Positions 5,686 through 11,496 of a DNA stretch of 12,524 nt are shown here, one piece after another. How positions within the stretch are numbered: position 1 is the stretch's first letter; the number at the start of each line of letters is the position of its first letter. The DNA is taken from assembly GCA_050701635.1 (NCBI GenBank), contig JBOGDF010000155.1, positions 1-12,524 on the forward strand, written 5' to 3'. The notes beneath the pieces were generated by a model that saw only the letters and a list, made by a program, of their open reading frames with translations, ran no database searches and was not told where the DNA came from. This stretch comes from WHSM01 sp050701635 (GTDB lineage: Bacteria; Actinomycetota; Actinomycetes; Mycobacteriales; Micromonosporaceae). A program made the translations under genes and the position numbers.

Positions 5686-7020
5686 TTGCTCCAGGCCTTC
5701 ATCAGTGCGTTCAAGACGCCTGACCTGCGCAAGAAGCTGTTGTTCACGCTGTTCATCATCGCCATCTACCGGCTCGGCGCCGCGCTGCCCAGCCCTGGCG
5801 TGTCGTACACGAACGTGCAGAAGTGCATCGTGGCGGTGGGCCAGTCGAAGGACGGCGCTCCAGATGTCTTCACCCTGCTGAACCTCTTCTCCGGCGGAGC
5901 GCTGCTCCAGCTGTCGGTGTTCGCGCTCGGCATCATGCCGTACATCACCGCGAGCATCATCCTGCAGCTGTTGGTAGTGGTGATTCCCCGGCTGGAACAG
6001 CTGCGGAAGGAAGGCCAGTCCGGGCAGGCGAAGATCACGCAGTACACCCGCTACCTCACGCTGGGGCTCGCGGTACTGCAGTCGTCGGGCTTCATCGCGC
6101 TGGCCCGCTCCGGCCAGCTGTTCGGTGGCCAGTGCAAGGAAGAGATCGTCCCGCAGAACGACGTGCTGCCGATGTGGCTCACGATCGGCTGTCTGGTGGT
6201 CACCATGACCGCCGGCACGGGCGTGATCATGTGGCTCGGCGAGCTGATCACCGACCGGGGCATCGGCAACGGCATGTCCGTACTGATCTTCAGCTCGATC
6301 GCCGCCCGGCTCCCCGCCGAGGGCTGGTCGATCCTGCAGAAGAACCAGGTGACGTTCGCGGTGACCATCGCCATCGGCATCGTGGTGATCTGCCTGGTGA
6401 TCTTCATCGAGCAGGCGCAGCGGCGGGTGCCGGTCCAGTACGCCAAGCGGATGGTCGGCCGCAAGATGTACGGCGGCACGTCCACGTACATCCCGCTGAA
6501 GGTCAACCAGGCCGGCGTCATCCCCGTGATCTTCGGGTCCTCGCTGCTCTACCTGCCCGCGCTCGCGACGCAGTTGGCTGGCCAGGACTCCAAGAACGAG
6601 ATCGTCACGTGGGTCAACCGCTATCTGGTGCAGCCGGACAGCTGGGTCTACATCCTGACGTACTTCCTGCTGATCATCTTCTTCACGTACTTCTACGTGG
6701 CGATCACGTTCAACCCCAACGACGTCGCCGACAACATGAAGAAGTACGGCGGCTTCGTACCCGGTATCCGGCCCGGGAAGCCGACCGCGGAGTACCTCGA
6801 CTTCATCCTGAGCCGGATCACGCTGCCGGGTGCGCTGTACCTGGGCATCATCGCGATCCTGCCCAACCTGTTCATCGGCCTGTCCGGCGGCAGCCAGGTG
6901 CTGCAGAACTTCCCGTTCGGCGGTACGGCGGTGCTGATCATCGTCGGTGTCGGCCTGGAGACGGTGAAGCAGATCGAGAGCCAGCTCATGCAGCGCAACT
7001 ATGAAGGGTTCCTGCGCTGA
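5686..7020 (+). CDS. secY: Protein translocase subunit SecY
   Basis: The product is 444 residues, normal for SecY, the channel that with SecE and SecG moves proteins across or into the cell membrane, driven by SecA. About ten membrane segments are visible, among them roughly 17-35, 68-100, 122-140, 163-187, 226-247, 325-347, 383-402 and 408-428. Family blocks include PDLRKKLLFTLFIIAIYRLG, FALGIMPYITASIILQLL, GELITDRGIGNGMSVLIF and the SecA-contact ending QLMQRNYEGFLR. Translation begins at TTG 5686, supported by an ideal AGGAGG six bases upstream and by the conserved N-terminus. Cys47 and Cys150 both fall in predicted extracytoplasmic loops. adk begins 22 bases after the stop. Confidence 0.98.
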   Translation: MLQAFISAFKTPDLRKKLLFTLFIIAIYRLGAALPSPGVSYTNVQKCIVAVGQSKDGAPDVFTLLNLFSGGALLQLSVFALGIMPYITASIILQLLVVVIPRLEQLRKEGQSGQAKITQYTRYLTLGLAVLQSSGFIALARSGQLFGGQCKEEIVPQNDVLPMWLTIGCLVVTMTAGTGVIMWLGELITDRGIGNGMSVLIFSSIAARLPAEGWSILQKNQVTFAVTIAIGIVVICLVIFIEQAQRRVPVQYAKRMVGRKMYGGTSTYIPLKVNQAGVIPVIFGSSLLYLPALATQLAGQDSKNEIVTWVNRYLVQPDSWVYILTYFLLIIFFTYFYVAITFNPNDVADNMKKYGGFVPGIRPGKPTAEYLDFILSRITLPGALYLGIIAILPNLFIGLSGGSQVLQNFPFGGTAVLIIVGVGLETVKQIESQLMQRNYEGFLR

Positions 7021-7042
7021 CCCGGCGCGGTGGGGTGGTCGG

Positions 7043-7696
7043 ATGAGGTTGGTGCTGGTTGGCCCCCCAGGGGCGGGAAAAGGGACCCAGGCTGAGTTTG
7101 TTGCGGCCCACCTAGCGGTACCGAAGATCTCGACCGGGGACATCTTCCGCGCCAACGTCACCGCGGGCACGCCGCTGGGCCAGGAGGCCAAGCGGTACAT
7201 GGACGCCGGTCAGCTGGTGCCCGACGAGGTCACGATCAACATGGTGCGGGAACGGCTCGGCGAAGCCGATTCCTCGGACGGGTTCCTGCTCGACGGGTTT
7301 CCGCGTACGGTGCCGCAGGCCACAGCGTTGGACAAGCTGCTCGCCGACCTCGGCACCGGGCTCGACGTCGTACTGGAGCTGGTGGTCGACGACGACGAGG
7401 TGATCCGGCGGCTGTCCGGTCGGCGTACCTGCCGCGGCTGCGGCAAGGTCTGGCACGTGGAGTTCGACCCGCCGACGGTGGCGAACGTCTGCGACCGGTG
7501 TGGCGGCGAGCTGTTCCAGCGCGACGACGACAAGCCGGAGACGATCGCGGAGCGGCTGCGGGTGTACGCCCGCGACACCGCGCCGCTGATCCAGTACTAC
7601 GGCGCCCAGGGCAAGCTGGTCGGGATCGACGCCACCGGGCCGGTGGAGGACATCACCGTACGGGCGATCGACGCGCTCCGGTCGTACGGCGGGTGA
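7043..7696 (+). CDS. adk: Adenylate kinase, long form with four-cysteine zinc lid
   Basis: The product is 217 residues and interconverts ATP plus AMP with two ADP in the cytoplasm. The P-loop is GPPGAGKGT (7-15), the AMP-binding part includes STGDIFRAN (30-38), and DGFPRT (84-89) precedes the LID. The LID (about 122-160) carries CRGC (130-133) and CDRC (150-153), a four-cysteine zinc site as in Gram-positive enzymes, unlike the lidless short enzyme of mycobacteria. The frame is open back to 7001 inside secY, but ATG 7043 starts the conserved MRLVLVGPPG. The ribosome binding site is weak (GGTGGGGTGG, 7029-7038). The stop overlaps the map GTG as GTGA. Confidence 0.97.
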   Translation: MRLVLVGPPGAGKGTQAEFVAAHLAVPKISTGDIFRANVTAGTPLGQEAKRYMDAGQLVPDEVTINMVRERLGEADSSDGFLLDGFPRTVPQATALDKLLADLGTGLDVVLELVVDDDEVIRRLSGRRTCRGCGKVWHVEFDPPTVANVCDRCGGELFQRDDDKPETIAERLRVYARDTAPLIQYYGAQGKLVGIDATGPVEDITVRAIDALRSYGG

Positions 7697-8514
7697 GCGT
7701 GTTCCGTACCCAGCGGATCCAGGTGAAGACCCCCGAGCAGCTGGGGTTGATGCGCGAGGCCGGACTGGTCGTGGCGCGTACCCTGCAGCTGATGCGGGAG
7801 TCGGTCAAGCCCGGCATCTCCACCGGCGAGCTGGACACGATCGCCGAGGAGGCGATCCGCTCCGAGGGCGCCACCCCGAGTTTCAAGGGCTACCACGGTT
7901 ACCCGGCGACGATCTGCGCCTCGGTGAACGACCGGGTGGTGCATGCGATCCCGTCCCGCGACGAGGTGCTAGTCGACGGCGATCTGATCTCCATCGACTG
8001 CGGCGCGATCCTGGACGGCTGGCACGGCGACTCGGCGATCACCGTACCGGTGGGTGAGGTGTCGCCGAAGCTGCTGGAGATGATCCGGGTCGCCGAGGAC
8101 TCGATGTGGGCCGGGATCGCCGCGGCCCGCCCGGGCGGCCGGCTCACCGACATCTCGCACGCCATCGAGACCGAGGTACGCCGCGCAGGCCCGTACGGGA
8201 TCGTCGAGGGGTACGGCGGCCACGGCATCGGCACCGAGATGCACCAGGAGCCGCACATCCACAATCACGGTCGCCCCGGGCGCGGGCCGAAGCTGGTCGC
8301 CGGGATGGCGTTCGCGATCGAGCCGATGATCACCTGGGGTTCGCCCGAGGTGGTGGAGCTCGATGACGGCTGGACCGTGGTGACCCTGGACGAGTCGGTC
8401 TCCGTACACGTCGAACACTCCATGGCGATCTGCGACGACGGCCTCTGGGTGCTCACCGCGTTCGACGGCGGGCGGGCCCGGCTGGGCGACGCTGTCACCG
8501 CGCGCCAGCCCTGA
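7693..8514 (+). CDS. map: Methionine aminopeptidase, type I
   Basis: The product is 273 residues from GTG 7693. The enzyme removes the initiator Met from new proteins using two metal ions. All five metal ligands are seen: Asp102 (SIDCG), Asp113 (HGDSA), His177 (GGHGIG), Glu210 (AIEPM) and Glu241 (HVEHS). The substrate-binding and catalytic His84 and His184 are also present. The spacing matches the E. coli ligands 97, 108, 171, 204 and 235 with a shift of five or six. The GTG overlaps the adk stop by four bases; a second GTG at 7699 would shorten it by two residues. The frame is open far into adk, but the conserved protein begins here. A short hairpin follows the stop. Confidence 0.96.
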   Translation: MSVFRTQRIQVKTPEQLGLMREAGLVVARTLQLMRESVKPGISTGELDTIAEEAIRSEGATPSFKGYHGYPATICASVNDRVVHAIPSRDEVLVDGDLISIDCGAILDGWHGDSAITVPVGEVSPKLLEMIRVAEDSMWAGIAAARPGGRLTDISHAIETEVRRAGPYGIVEGYGGHGIGTEMHQEPHIHNHGRPGRGPKLVAGMAFAIEPMITWGSPEVVELDDGWTVVTLDESVSVHVEHSMAICDDGLWVLTAFDGGRARLGDAVTARQP

Positions 8515-8530
8515 TCCACCGGTCGGTGGA
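8515..8530 (+). terminator. Short hairpin abutting the map stop codon
   Basis: TCCACC (8515-8520) pairs perfectly with GGTGGA (8525-8530) around the loop GGTC, starting at the base after the map TGA. The stem is only six base pairs and no T run follows, so it is at best a weak terminator or an mRNA 3'-end stabiliser. Confidence 0.3.
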
Positions 8531-8613
8531 CCCGGCGGTCACCAGTCGGTTCGATGGCGGTCGATCCGCTCCGTGTCACAGTGGAGGAAGGCTTACGTGA
8601 CAGGAGTGGGGCA

Positions 8614-9057
8614 ATGGAGCAGCCAGAACTTCGCGCCAGTGACGCCGACCGCCAGAAGGTGGCCGACCGGCTCAAGCATGCTGTGGACGAAGGCCGGCTC
8701 GACCTGGGCGAGTACGACGAGCGGCTGGCCGCAGCGTACGCCGCGAAGACGTACGGCGAGCTCACCGCGCTGACCGGAGACCTGCCGGGCCCGGTGCCGG
8801 CCGCGCATTCGCAGCTCGCTACCAGCGAAGACATCGCCGCGGAGATCCGGTCGTCGCGGCGGCCGAGTCGCGGCTACCGGTGGTCTCCGTGGCGGCCGTG
8901 GGCGACGGTAGCGCTGATCACCACCGGCATCTGGTTCATCACCAACCTCGGTGGCTCGCCCGGGTTCGGCTACTTCTGGCCGGTCTGGGTGATCGTGCCG
9001 TGGGGCCTGGTGCTCGCCGCCGGCAGCTTCGGCCCCGGCCGCGTCTGCCGCCGCTGA
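8614..9057 (+). CDS. DUF1707 (SHOCT-like) protein with two C-terminal membrane segments
   Basis: The product is 147 residues and has no known function. The N-terminal part, about residues 5-58, is a DUF1707 domain: LRASDADRQKVADRLKHAVD, then EGRLDLGEYDERLAAAYAAK, then YGELTALTGDLP. A linker rich in Ser and Arg follows. Two hydrophobic, Trp-rich segments come next (about 96-112 and 118-137), resembling the 2TM arrangement often found behind this domain. It is probably a small membrane protein with a cytoplasmic domain. ATG 8614 is chosen because AGGAG (8602-8606) lies seven bases before it and the domain starts there; an ATG at 8554 is in frame but lacks a site. No clear promoter was seen in the 99 bases after map. 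Such genes are frequent in actinobacteria. Confidence 0.85.
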   Translation: MEQPELRASDADRQKVADRLKHAVDEGRLDLGEYDERLAAAYAAKTYGELTALTGDLPGPVPAAHSQLATSEDIAAEIRSSRRPSRGYRWSPWRPWATVALITTGIWFITNLGGSPGFGYFWPVWVIVPWGLVLAAGSFGPGRVCRR

Positions 9058-9121
9058 CACGGCGGCGCAGTTCGTCGTGGGGAACGGACGTCTGGGGATT
9101 CAAGTGGTATAAGGCCCCCGT

Positions 9122-9151
9122 TTGCCGTTCAGGGGCGCAGCCGCGTACACT
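9122..9151 (+). promoter_or_regulatory. Housekeeping promoter upstream of infA
   Basis: TTGCCG (9122-9127) and TACACT (9146-9151) are separated by 18 bases, close to the TTGACN / TANNNT consensus of the actinobacterial primary sigma factor. Transcription would start near 9158 and give a leader of about 112 bases. It lies in a 213-base gap and is well placed to drive infA through rpoA. Confidence 0.65.
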
Positions 9152-9270
9152 GGCACGTCGGCGCGCAGCGTCTGTTCCACTGTGCCTATTCCGCGCTTCG
9201 GTGGGCGGTGGACGCGGCTGAGACCTGTGAGCCGACAAAGATCCGAAACGCATCACGGTTAGCGGAGGAC

Positions 9271-9492
9271 ATGCCGAAAAAAGACGGCGCCATTGAGATC
9301 GAAGGGCGTGTAATCGAGCCCTTGCCGAACGCGATGTTCCGGGTGGAGCTCGCGAACAAGCACGTGGTCTTGGCCCACATCAGCGGGAAGATGCGGCAGC
9401 ACTACATCCGTATCCTCCCGGAAGACCGGGTCGTCGTGGAGCTCTCGCCCTACGACCTGTCCCGGGGTCGCATCGTCTACCGCTACAAGTGA
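9271..9492 (+). CDS. infA: Translation initiation factor IF-1
   Basis: The product is 73 residues, the standard length. IF-1 is a single OB-fold protein that occupies the A site of the 30S subunit during initiation with IF-2 and IF-3. The sequence from KKDGAIEIEGRVIEPLPNAM through FRVELANKHVVLAHISGKMR to YDLSRGRIVYRYK covers the whole family pattern. ATG 9271 begins the conserved protein; an upstream in-frame GTG at 9208 would add 21 unconserved residues. The GGAGG at 9264-9268 is only two bases from the ATG, an unusually tight spacing. The gene follows a good promoter and opens the infA-rpmJ-rpsM-rpsK-rpsD-rpoA unit. Confidence 0.97.
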   Translation: MPKKDGAIEIEGRVIEPLPNAMFRVELANKHVVLAHISGKMRQHYIRILPEDRVVVELSPYDLSRGRIVYRYK

Positions 9493-9528
9493 CGCGCCTC
9501 GGACCCGTCCGTGTCCATCTTCTTCGTA

Positions 9529-9562
9529 CGAGCCCAGCGGCTCGGTGAGCAGAATGCTCTGC
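9529..9562 (+). promoter_or_regulatory. Two tandem short hairpins between infA and rpmJ
   Basis: CGAGCC (9529-9534) pairs with GGCTCG (9539-9544) around CAGC. Four bases later GCAGA (9549-9553) pairs with TCTGC (9558-9562) around ATGC. An alternative for the second is GAGCA (9547-9551) with TGCTC (9555-9559). A 9-base direct repeat GCGCTGTGC follows at 9570-9578 and 9589-9597. Role unknown; attenuation or mRNA processing is possible. Confidence 0.35.
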
Positions 9563-9626
9563 CCACTGTGCGCTGTGCCTGTGGCGAGGCGCTGTGCATC
9601 ATGCGAGAGGGAGTAAGGCAGCAGCC

Positions 9627-9740
9627 GTGAAGGTCAAGCCGAGCGTCAAGAAGATCTGCAACAAGTGCCGTGTGATCCGGCGTAACCGCCGGGTCATGGT
9701 GATCTGCGAGGACCCGCGCCACAAGCAGCGCCAGGGCTGA
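9627..9740 (+). CDS. rpmJ: 50S ribosomal protein L36, zinc-binding
   Basis: The product is 37 residues, encoded from GTG 9627 to TGA 9738-9740. L36 is a small zinc-ribbon protein bound to 23S rRNA near L6. The sequence starts MKVKPSVKKICNKCRVIRRN and ends ICEDPRHKQRQG. The zinc ligands are Cys11, Cys14, Cys27 and His32, the C+ pattern. A TAAGG at 9614-9618 lies eight bases before the start. The gene sits in its usual place between infA and rpsM. Actinobacteria often have a second, zinc-free copy elsewhere; only the zinc form is here. Confidence 0.97.
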   Translation: MKVKPSVKKICNKCRVIRRNRRVMVICEDPRHKQRQG

Positions 9741-9785
9741 GCAGCCACACCGGCAGCCGATCACAACTTCAAAAGGTCCATCCCA

Positions 9786-9879
9786 ACTGGGCAACCAGTC
9801 ACCCCCGGTCGGAGGCCGGGGCTCCGTTGAGGGCAGCGGAGGCGGGATGGGTGCAGACCTCCGACAAGCAATTGAGGAG
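9786..9879 (+). promoter_or_regulatory. Structured leader before rpsM, possible translational switch
   Basis: Three hairpins are read directly: ACTGG/CCAGT (9786-9790, 9795-9799) with tetraloop GCAA; CCCCGG/CCGGGG (9803-9808, 9816-9821); and CGGAGG/CCTCCG (9837-9842, 9858-9863). The loop of the second is TCGGAGG, so the same CCTCCG could instead pair with CGGAGG 9810-9815 as an H-type pseudoknot. CTCC (9859-9862) can also pair with GGAG (9876-9879) of the rpsM ribosome binding site. The mutually exclusive pairings suggest a regulatory leader, perhaps an S4 target as in the E. coli alpha operon. The ligand is inference. Confidence 0.45.
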
Positions 9880-9890
9880 TACGCCCACAC

Positions 9891-10271
9891 ATGGCACGTC
9901 TCGTCGGCGTCGACCTTCCCCGCGAAAAGCGGATGGAGATCGCGCTCACCTACATCTTCGGGGTTGGTCGGACCCGCGCGCTGGAAAGCTGCGCGCAGGC
10001 CGGCGTCGACCCCAACAAGCGCGCCAGTGATCTCACCGACGAGGAGCTGGTCAAGCTCCGCGACTGGATCGAGGCCACGTACAAGGTCGAAGGTGACCTT
10101 CGCCGCGAAGTCACCGCAGACATCCGACGCAAGATCGAGATCGGCTGCTACCAGGGCATCCGGCACCGCCGCGGCCTGCCCGTACGGGGACAGCGGACCC
10201 GTACCAACGCACGAGGCCGCAAGGGCCCGCGTCGCACGGTCGCCGGCAAGAAGAAGGCCGGCAAGAAGTAA
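9891..10271 (+). CDS. rpsM: 30S ribosomal protein S13
   Basis: The product is 126 residues (family 117-126). S13 sits at the top of the 30S head and forms bridges to L5 and 23S rRNA. The start MARLVGVDLPREKRMEIALT, the helix-hairpin-helix piece IFGVGRTRALE and the C-terminal RGLPVRGQRTRTNARGRKGP identify it. The last 15 residues are a Lys/Arg tail. ATG 9891 has GAGGAG (9874-9879) eleven bases before it, rather far. An out-of-frame ATG at 9847 runs into this gene but lacks coding character. The 150-base leader is unusually rich in possible pairings. Confidence 0.98.
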   Translation: MARLVGVDLPREKRMEIALTYIFGVGRTRALESCAQAGVDPNKRASDLTDEELVKLRDWIEATYKVEGDLRREVTADIRRKIEIGCYQGIRHRRGLPVRGQRTRTNARGRKGPRRTVAGKKKAGKK

Positions 10272-10318
10272 CCCTGACAGCAGCCGCGTAAAGCTTTCAT
10301 CAAGGAGCGCAGACAGTT

Positions 10319-10720
10319 ATGCCGCCAAAGGCACGCACCGGGCTCAAGAAGGTCCGGCGCAAAGAGAAGAAGAACATCGCCCACGGGCATGCCCATATCA
10401 AGAGCACGTTCAACAACACGATCGTGTCGATCACCGACCCGACCGGCAACGTGATCGCGTGGGCGTCGTCCGGCCAGGTGGGCTTCAAGGGTTCCCGCAA
10501 GTCGACCCCGTTCGCCGCGCAGCTGGCCGCCGAGGCCGCCGCGCGCCGCGCCATGGAGCACGGCATGCGCAAGGTCGATGTGTTCGTCAAGGGCCCCGGC
10601 TCCGGCCGTGAGACGGCGATCCGTTCGCTGCAGGCCGCCGGTCTGGAAGTCGGTTCGATCTCGGATGTGACGCCGCAGCCGCACAACGGTTGCCGTCCGC
10701 CGAAGCGGCGCCGGGTCTGA
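10319..10720 (+). CDS. rpsK: 30S ribosomal protein S11
   Basis: The product is 133 residues. S11 lines the mRNA exit side of the 30S platform and supports start-site selection. The basic N-terminus MPPKARTGLKKVRRKEKKNI is followed by the core HIKSTFNNTIVSITDPTGNV and GFKGSRKSTPFAAQLAAEAA. The ending DVTPQPHNGCRPPKRRRV is the S11 signature. ATG 10319 lies 11 bases after AAGGAG (10302-10307). The gap from rpsM is 47 bases and shows no promoter. rpsD follows 14 bases later. Confidence 0.98.
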   Translation: MPPKARTGLKKVRRKEKKNIAHGHAHIKSTFNNTIVSITDPTGNVIAWASSGQVGFKGSRKSTPFAAQLAAEAAARRAMEHGMRKVDVFVKGPGSGRETAIRSLQAAGLEVGSISDVTPQPHNGCRPPKRRRV

Positions 10721-10734
10721 GGGGATAACGAGAG

Positions 10735-11361
10735 ATGGCTCGCTACACAGGACCTGACTGCCGTCGTTGCCGTCGGGAGAAGATGAAGCTGTTCCTGAAG
10801 GGCTCCAAGTGCGAGGGCCCGAAGTGCCCGCTGGAGAGCCGGCCTTACCCGCCGGGCCAGCACGGCCGCGGACGGCTCAAGGAGACCGAGTACCTGCTGC
10901 AGCTGCGTGAGAAACAGAAGGCCCGCCGGATGTACGGCGTGCTCGAGAAGCAGTTCCGCCGGTACTACGAGGAAGCCAACCGCAAGGGCGGCAAGACCGG
11001 TGAGACCCTGCTGCAGATCCTCGAATCGCGGCTGGACAACGTGGTCTACCGGGCCGGCTTCGCCAAGTCCCGGGACATGGCCCGCCAGCTGGTCAAGCAC
11101 GGCCACCTGCTGGTCAACGGCAAGAAGGTCGACATCCCTTCGTACCGGGTGACCGAGCACGACATCGTGCAGGTACGCGAGAAGTCGCGTGAGCTGACCC
11201 CGTTCGTGGTCGCGCACGCCGAGGTCGGCAGCAAGACCGTGCCGGCGTGGCTGGAGGTCATCCCCGGCCAGATGAAGGTACTGGTCCACTCGCTCCCCGC
11301 CCGGCAGGTCATCGACACGCAGGTGCAGGAGCAGTTGATCGTCGAGCTCTACTCCAAGTAG
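10735..11361 (+). CDS. rpsD: 30S ribosomal protein S4, zinc-binding
   Basis: The product is 208 residues, a normal length. S4 nucleates 16S rRNA assembly and, in E. coli, represses the alpha operon. The N-terminal zinc site is Cys9, Cys12, Cys26 and Cys31 (CRRC and CEGPKC), the C+ form seen in Thermus. The S4 RNA-binding domain spans about residues 96-160 (RLDNVVYRAGFAKSRDMARQ, then HLLVNGKKVDIPS). The ending QLIVELYSK is standard. ATG 10735 has GAGGGG (10719-10724) overlapping the rpsK stop. Having rpsD between rpsK and rpoA is the mycobacterial and micromonosporal order, unlike Streptomyces where rpsD lies elsewhere. Confidence 0.98.
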   Translation: MARYTGPDCRRCRREKMKLFLKGSKCEGPKCPLESRPYPPGQHGRGRLKETEYLLQLREKQKARRMYGVLEKQFRRYYEEANRKGGKTGETLLQILESRLDNVVYRAGFAKSRDMARQLVKHGHLLVNGKKVDIPSYRVTEHDIVQVREKSRELTPFVVAHAEVGSKTVPAWLEVIPGQMKVLVHSLPARQVIDTQVQEQLIVELYSK

Positions 11362-11369
11362 CGCTCGTA

Positions 11370-11416
11370 CGGATCTGCCCCGGGGGGCACCTCCCGCGTC
11401 CCCCGGGGTGGATCCG
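11370..11416 (+). terminator. 17-bp perfect stem-loop between rpsD and rpoA
   Basis: The arm 11370-11386 pairs end to end with 11400-11416. CGGATC pairs with GATCCG, two G-T wobbles follow, and CCCCGGGGG pairs with CCCCCGGGG. The loop has 13 bases (11387-11399). No T run follows. It starts nine bases after the rpsD stop, 80 bases before rpoA. It is strong enough to act as an intrinsic terminator or attenuator, or as an RNase III-type processing or mRNA-stability element that sets rpoA apart from the ribosomal genes. Which of these applies cannot be seen from sequence. Confidence 0.6.
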
Positions 11417-11496
11417 GCGCCCGACGGTTCACCATGAGCCGATGGGCACATCGTTGCGGCGTCAAATAGTGGGCGCCCCGACAACTGGAGGAAGAA

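Noticed and set aside
5401..7200. Minus-strand open frame of about 600 codons opposite secY
   Set aside because: It is a composition shadow rich in Asp, His, Gln and Arg, with no motif, while secY on the + strand is complete and conserved.
9085..9113. TATAAG (9108-9113) as a second -10 before infA
   Set aside because: No suitable -35 lies 16-19 bases upstream, whereas TTGCCG-N18-TACACT just downstream is a much better match.
9208..9270. GTG 9208 as an upstream start for infA
   Set aside because: It would add 21 residues not found in IF-1 proteins, has no ribosome binding site, and the standard 73-residue protein starts at 9271.
9847..10611. Open frame starting before rpsM and running through rpsM into rpsK in another frame
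   Set aside because: It has no recognisable family pattern and its codons are the shifted image of rpsM and rpsK. Both of these are certain genes with their own ribosome binding sites.
11439..11472. TCAAAT/ATAGTG region as a promoter for rpoA
   Set aside because: No -35 element at a workable distance; TTGCGG (11454-11459) has no -10 partner downstream before the start codon.
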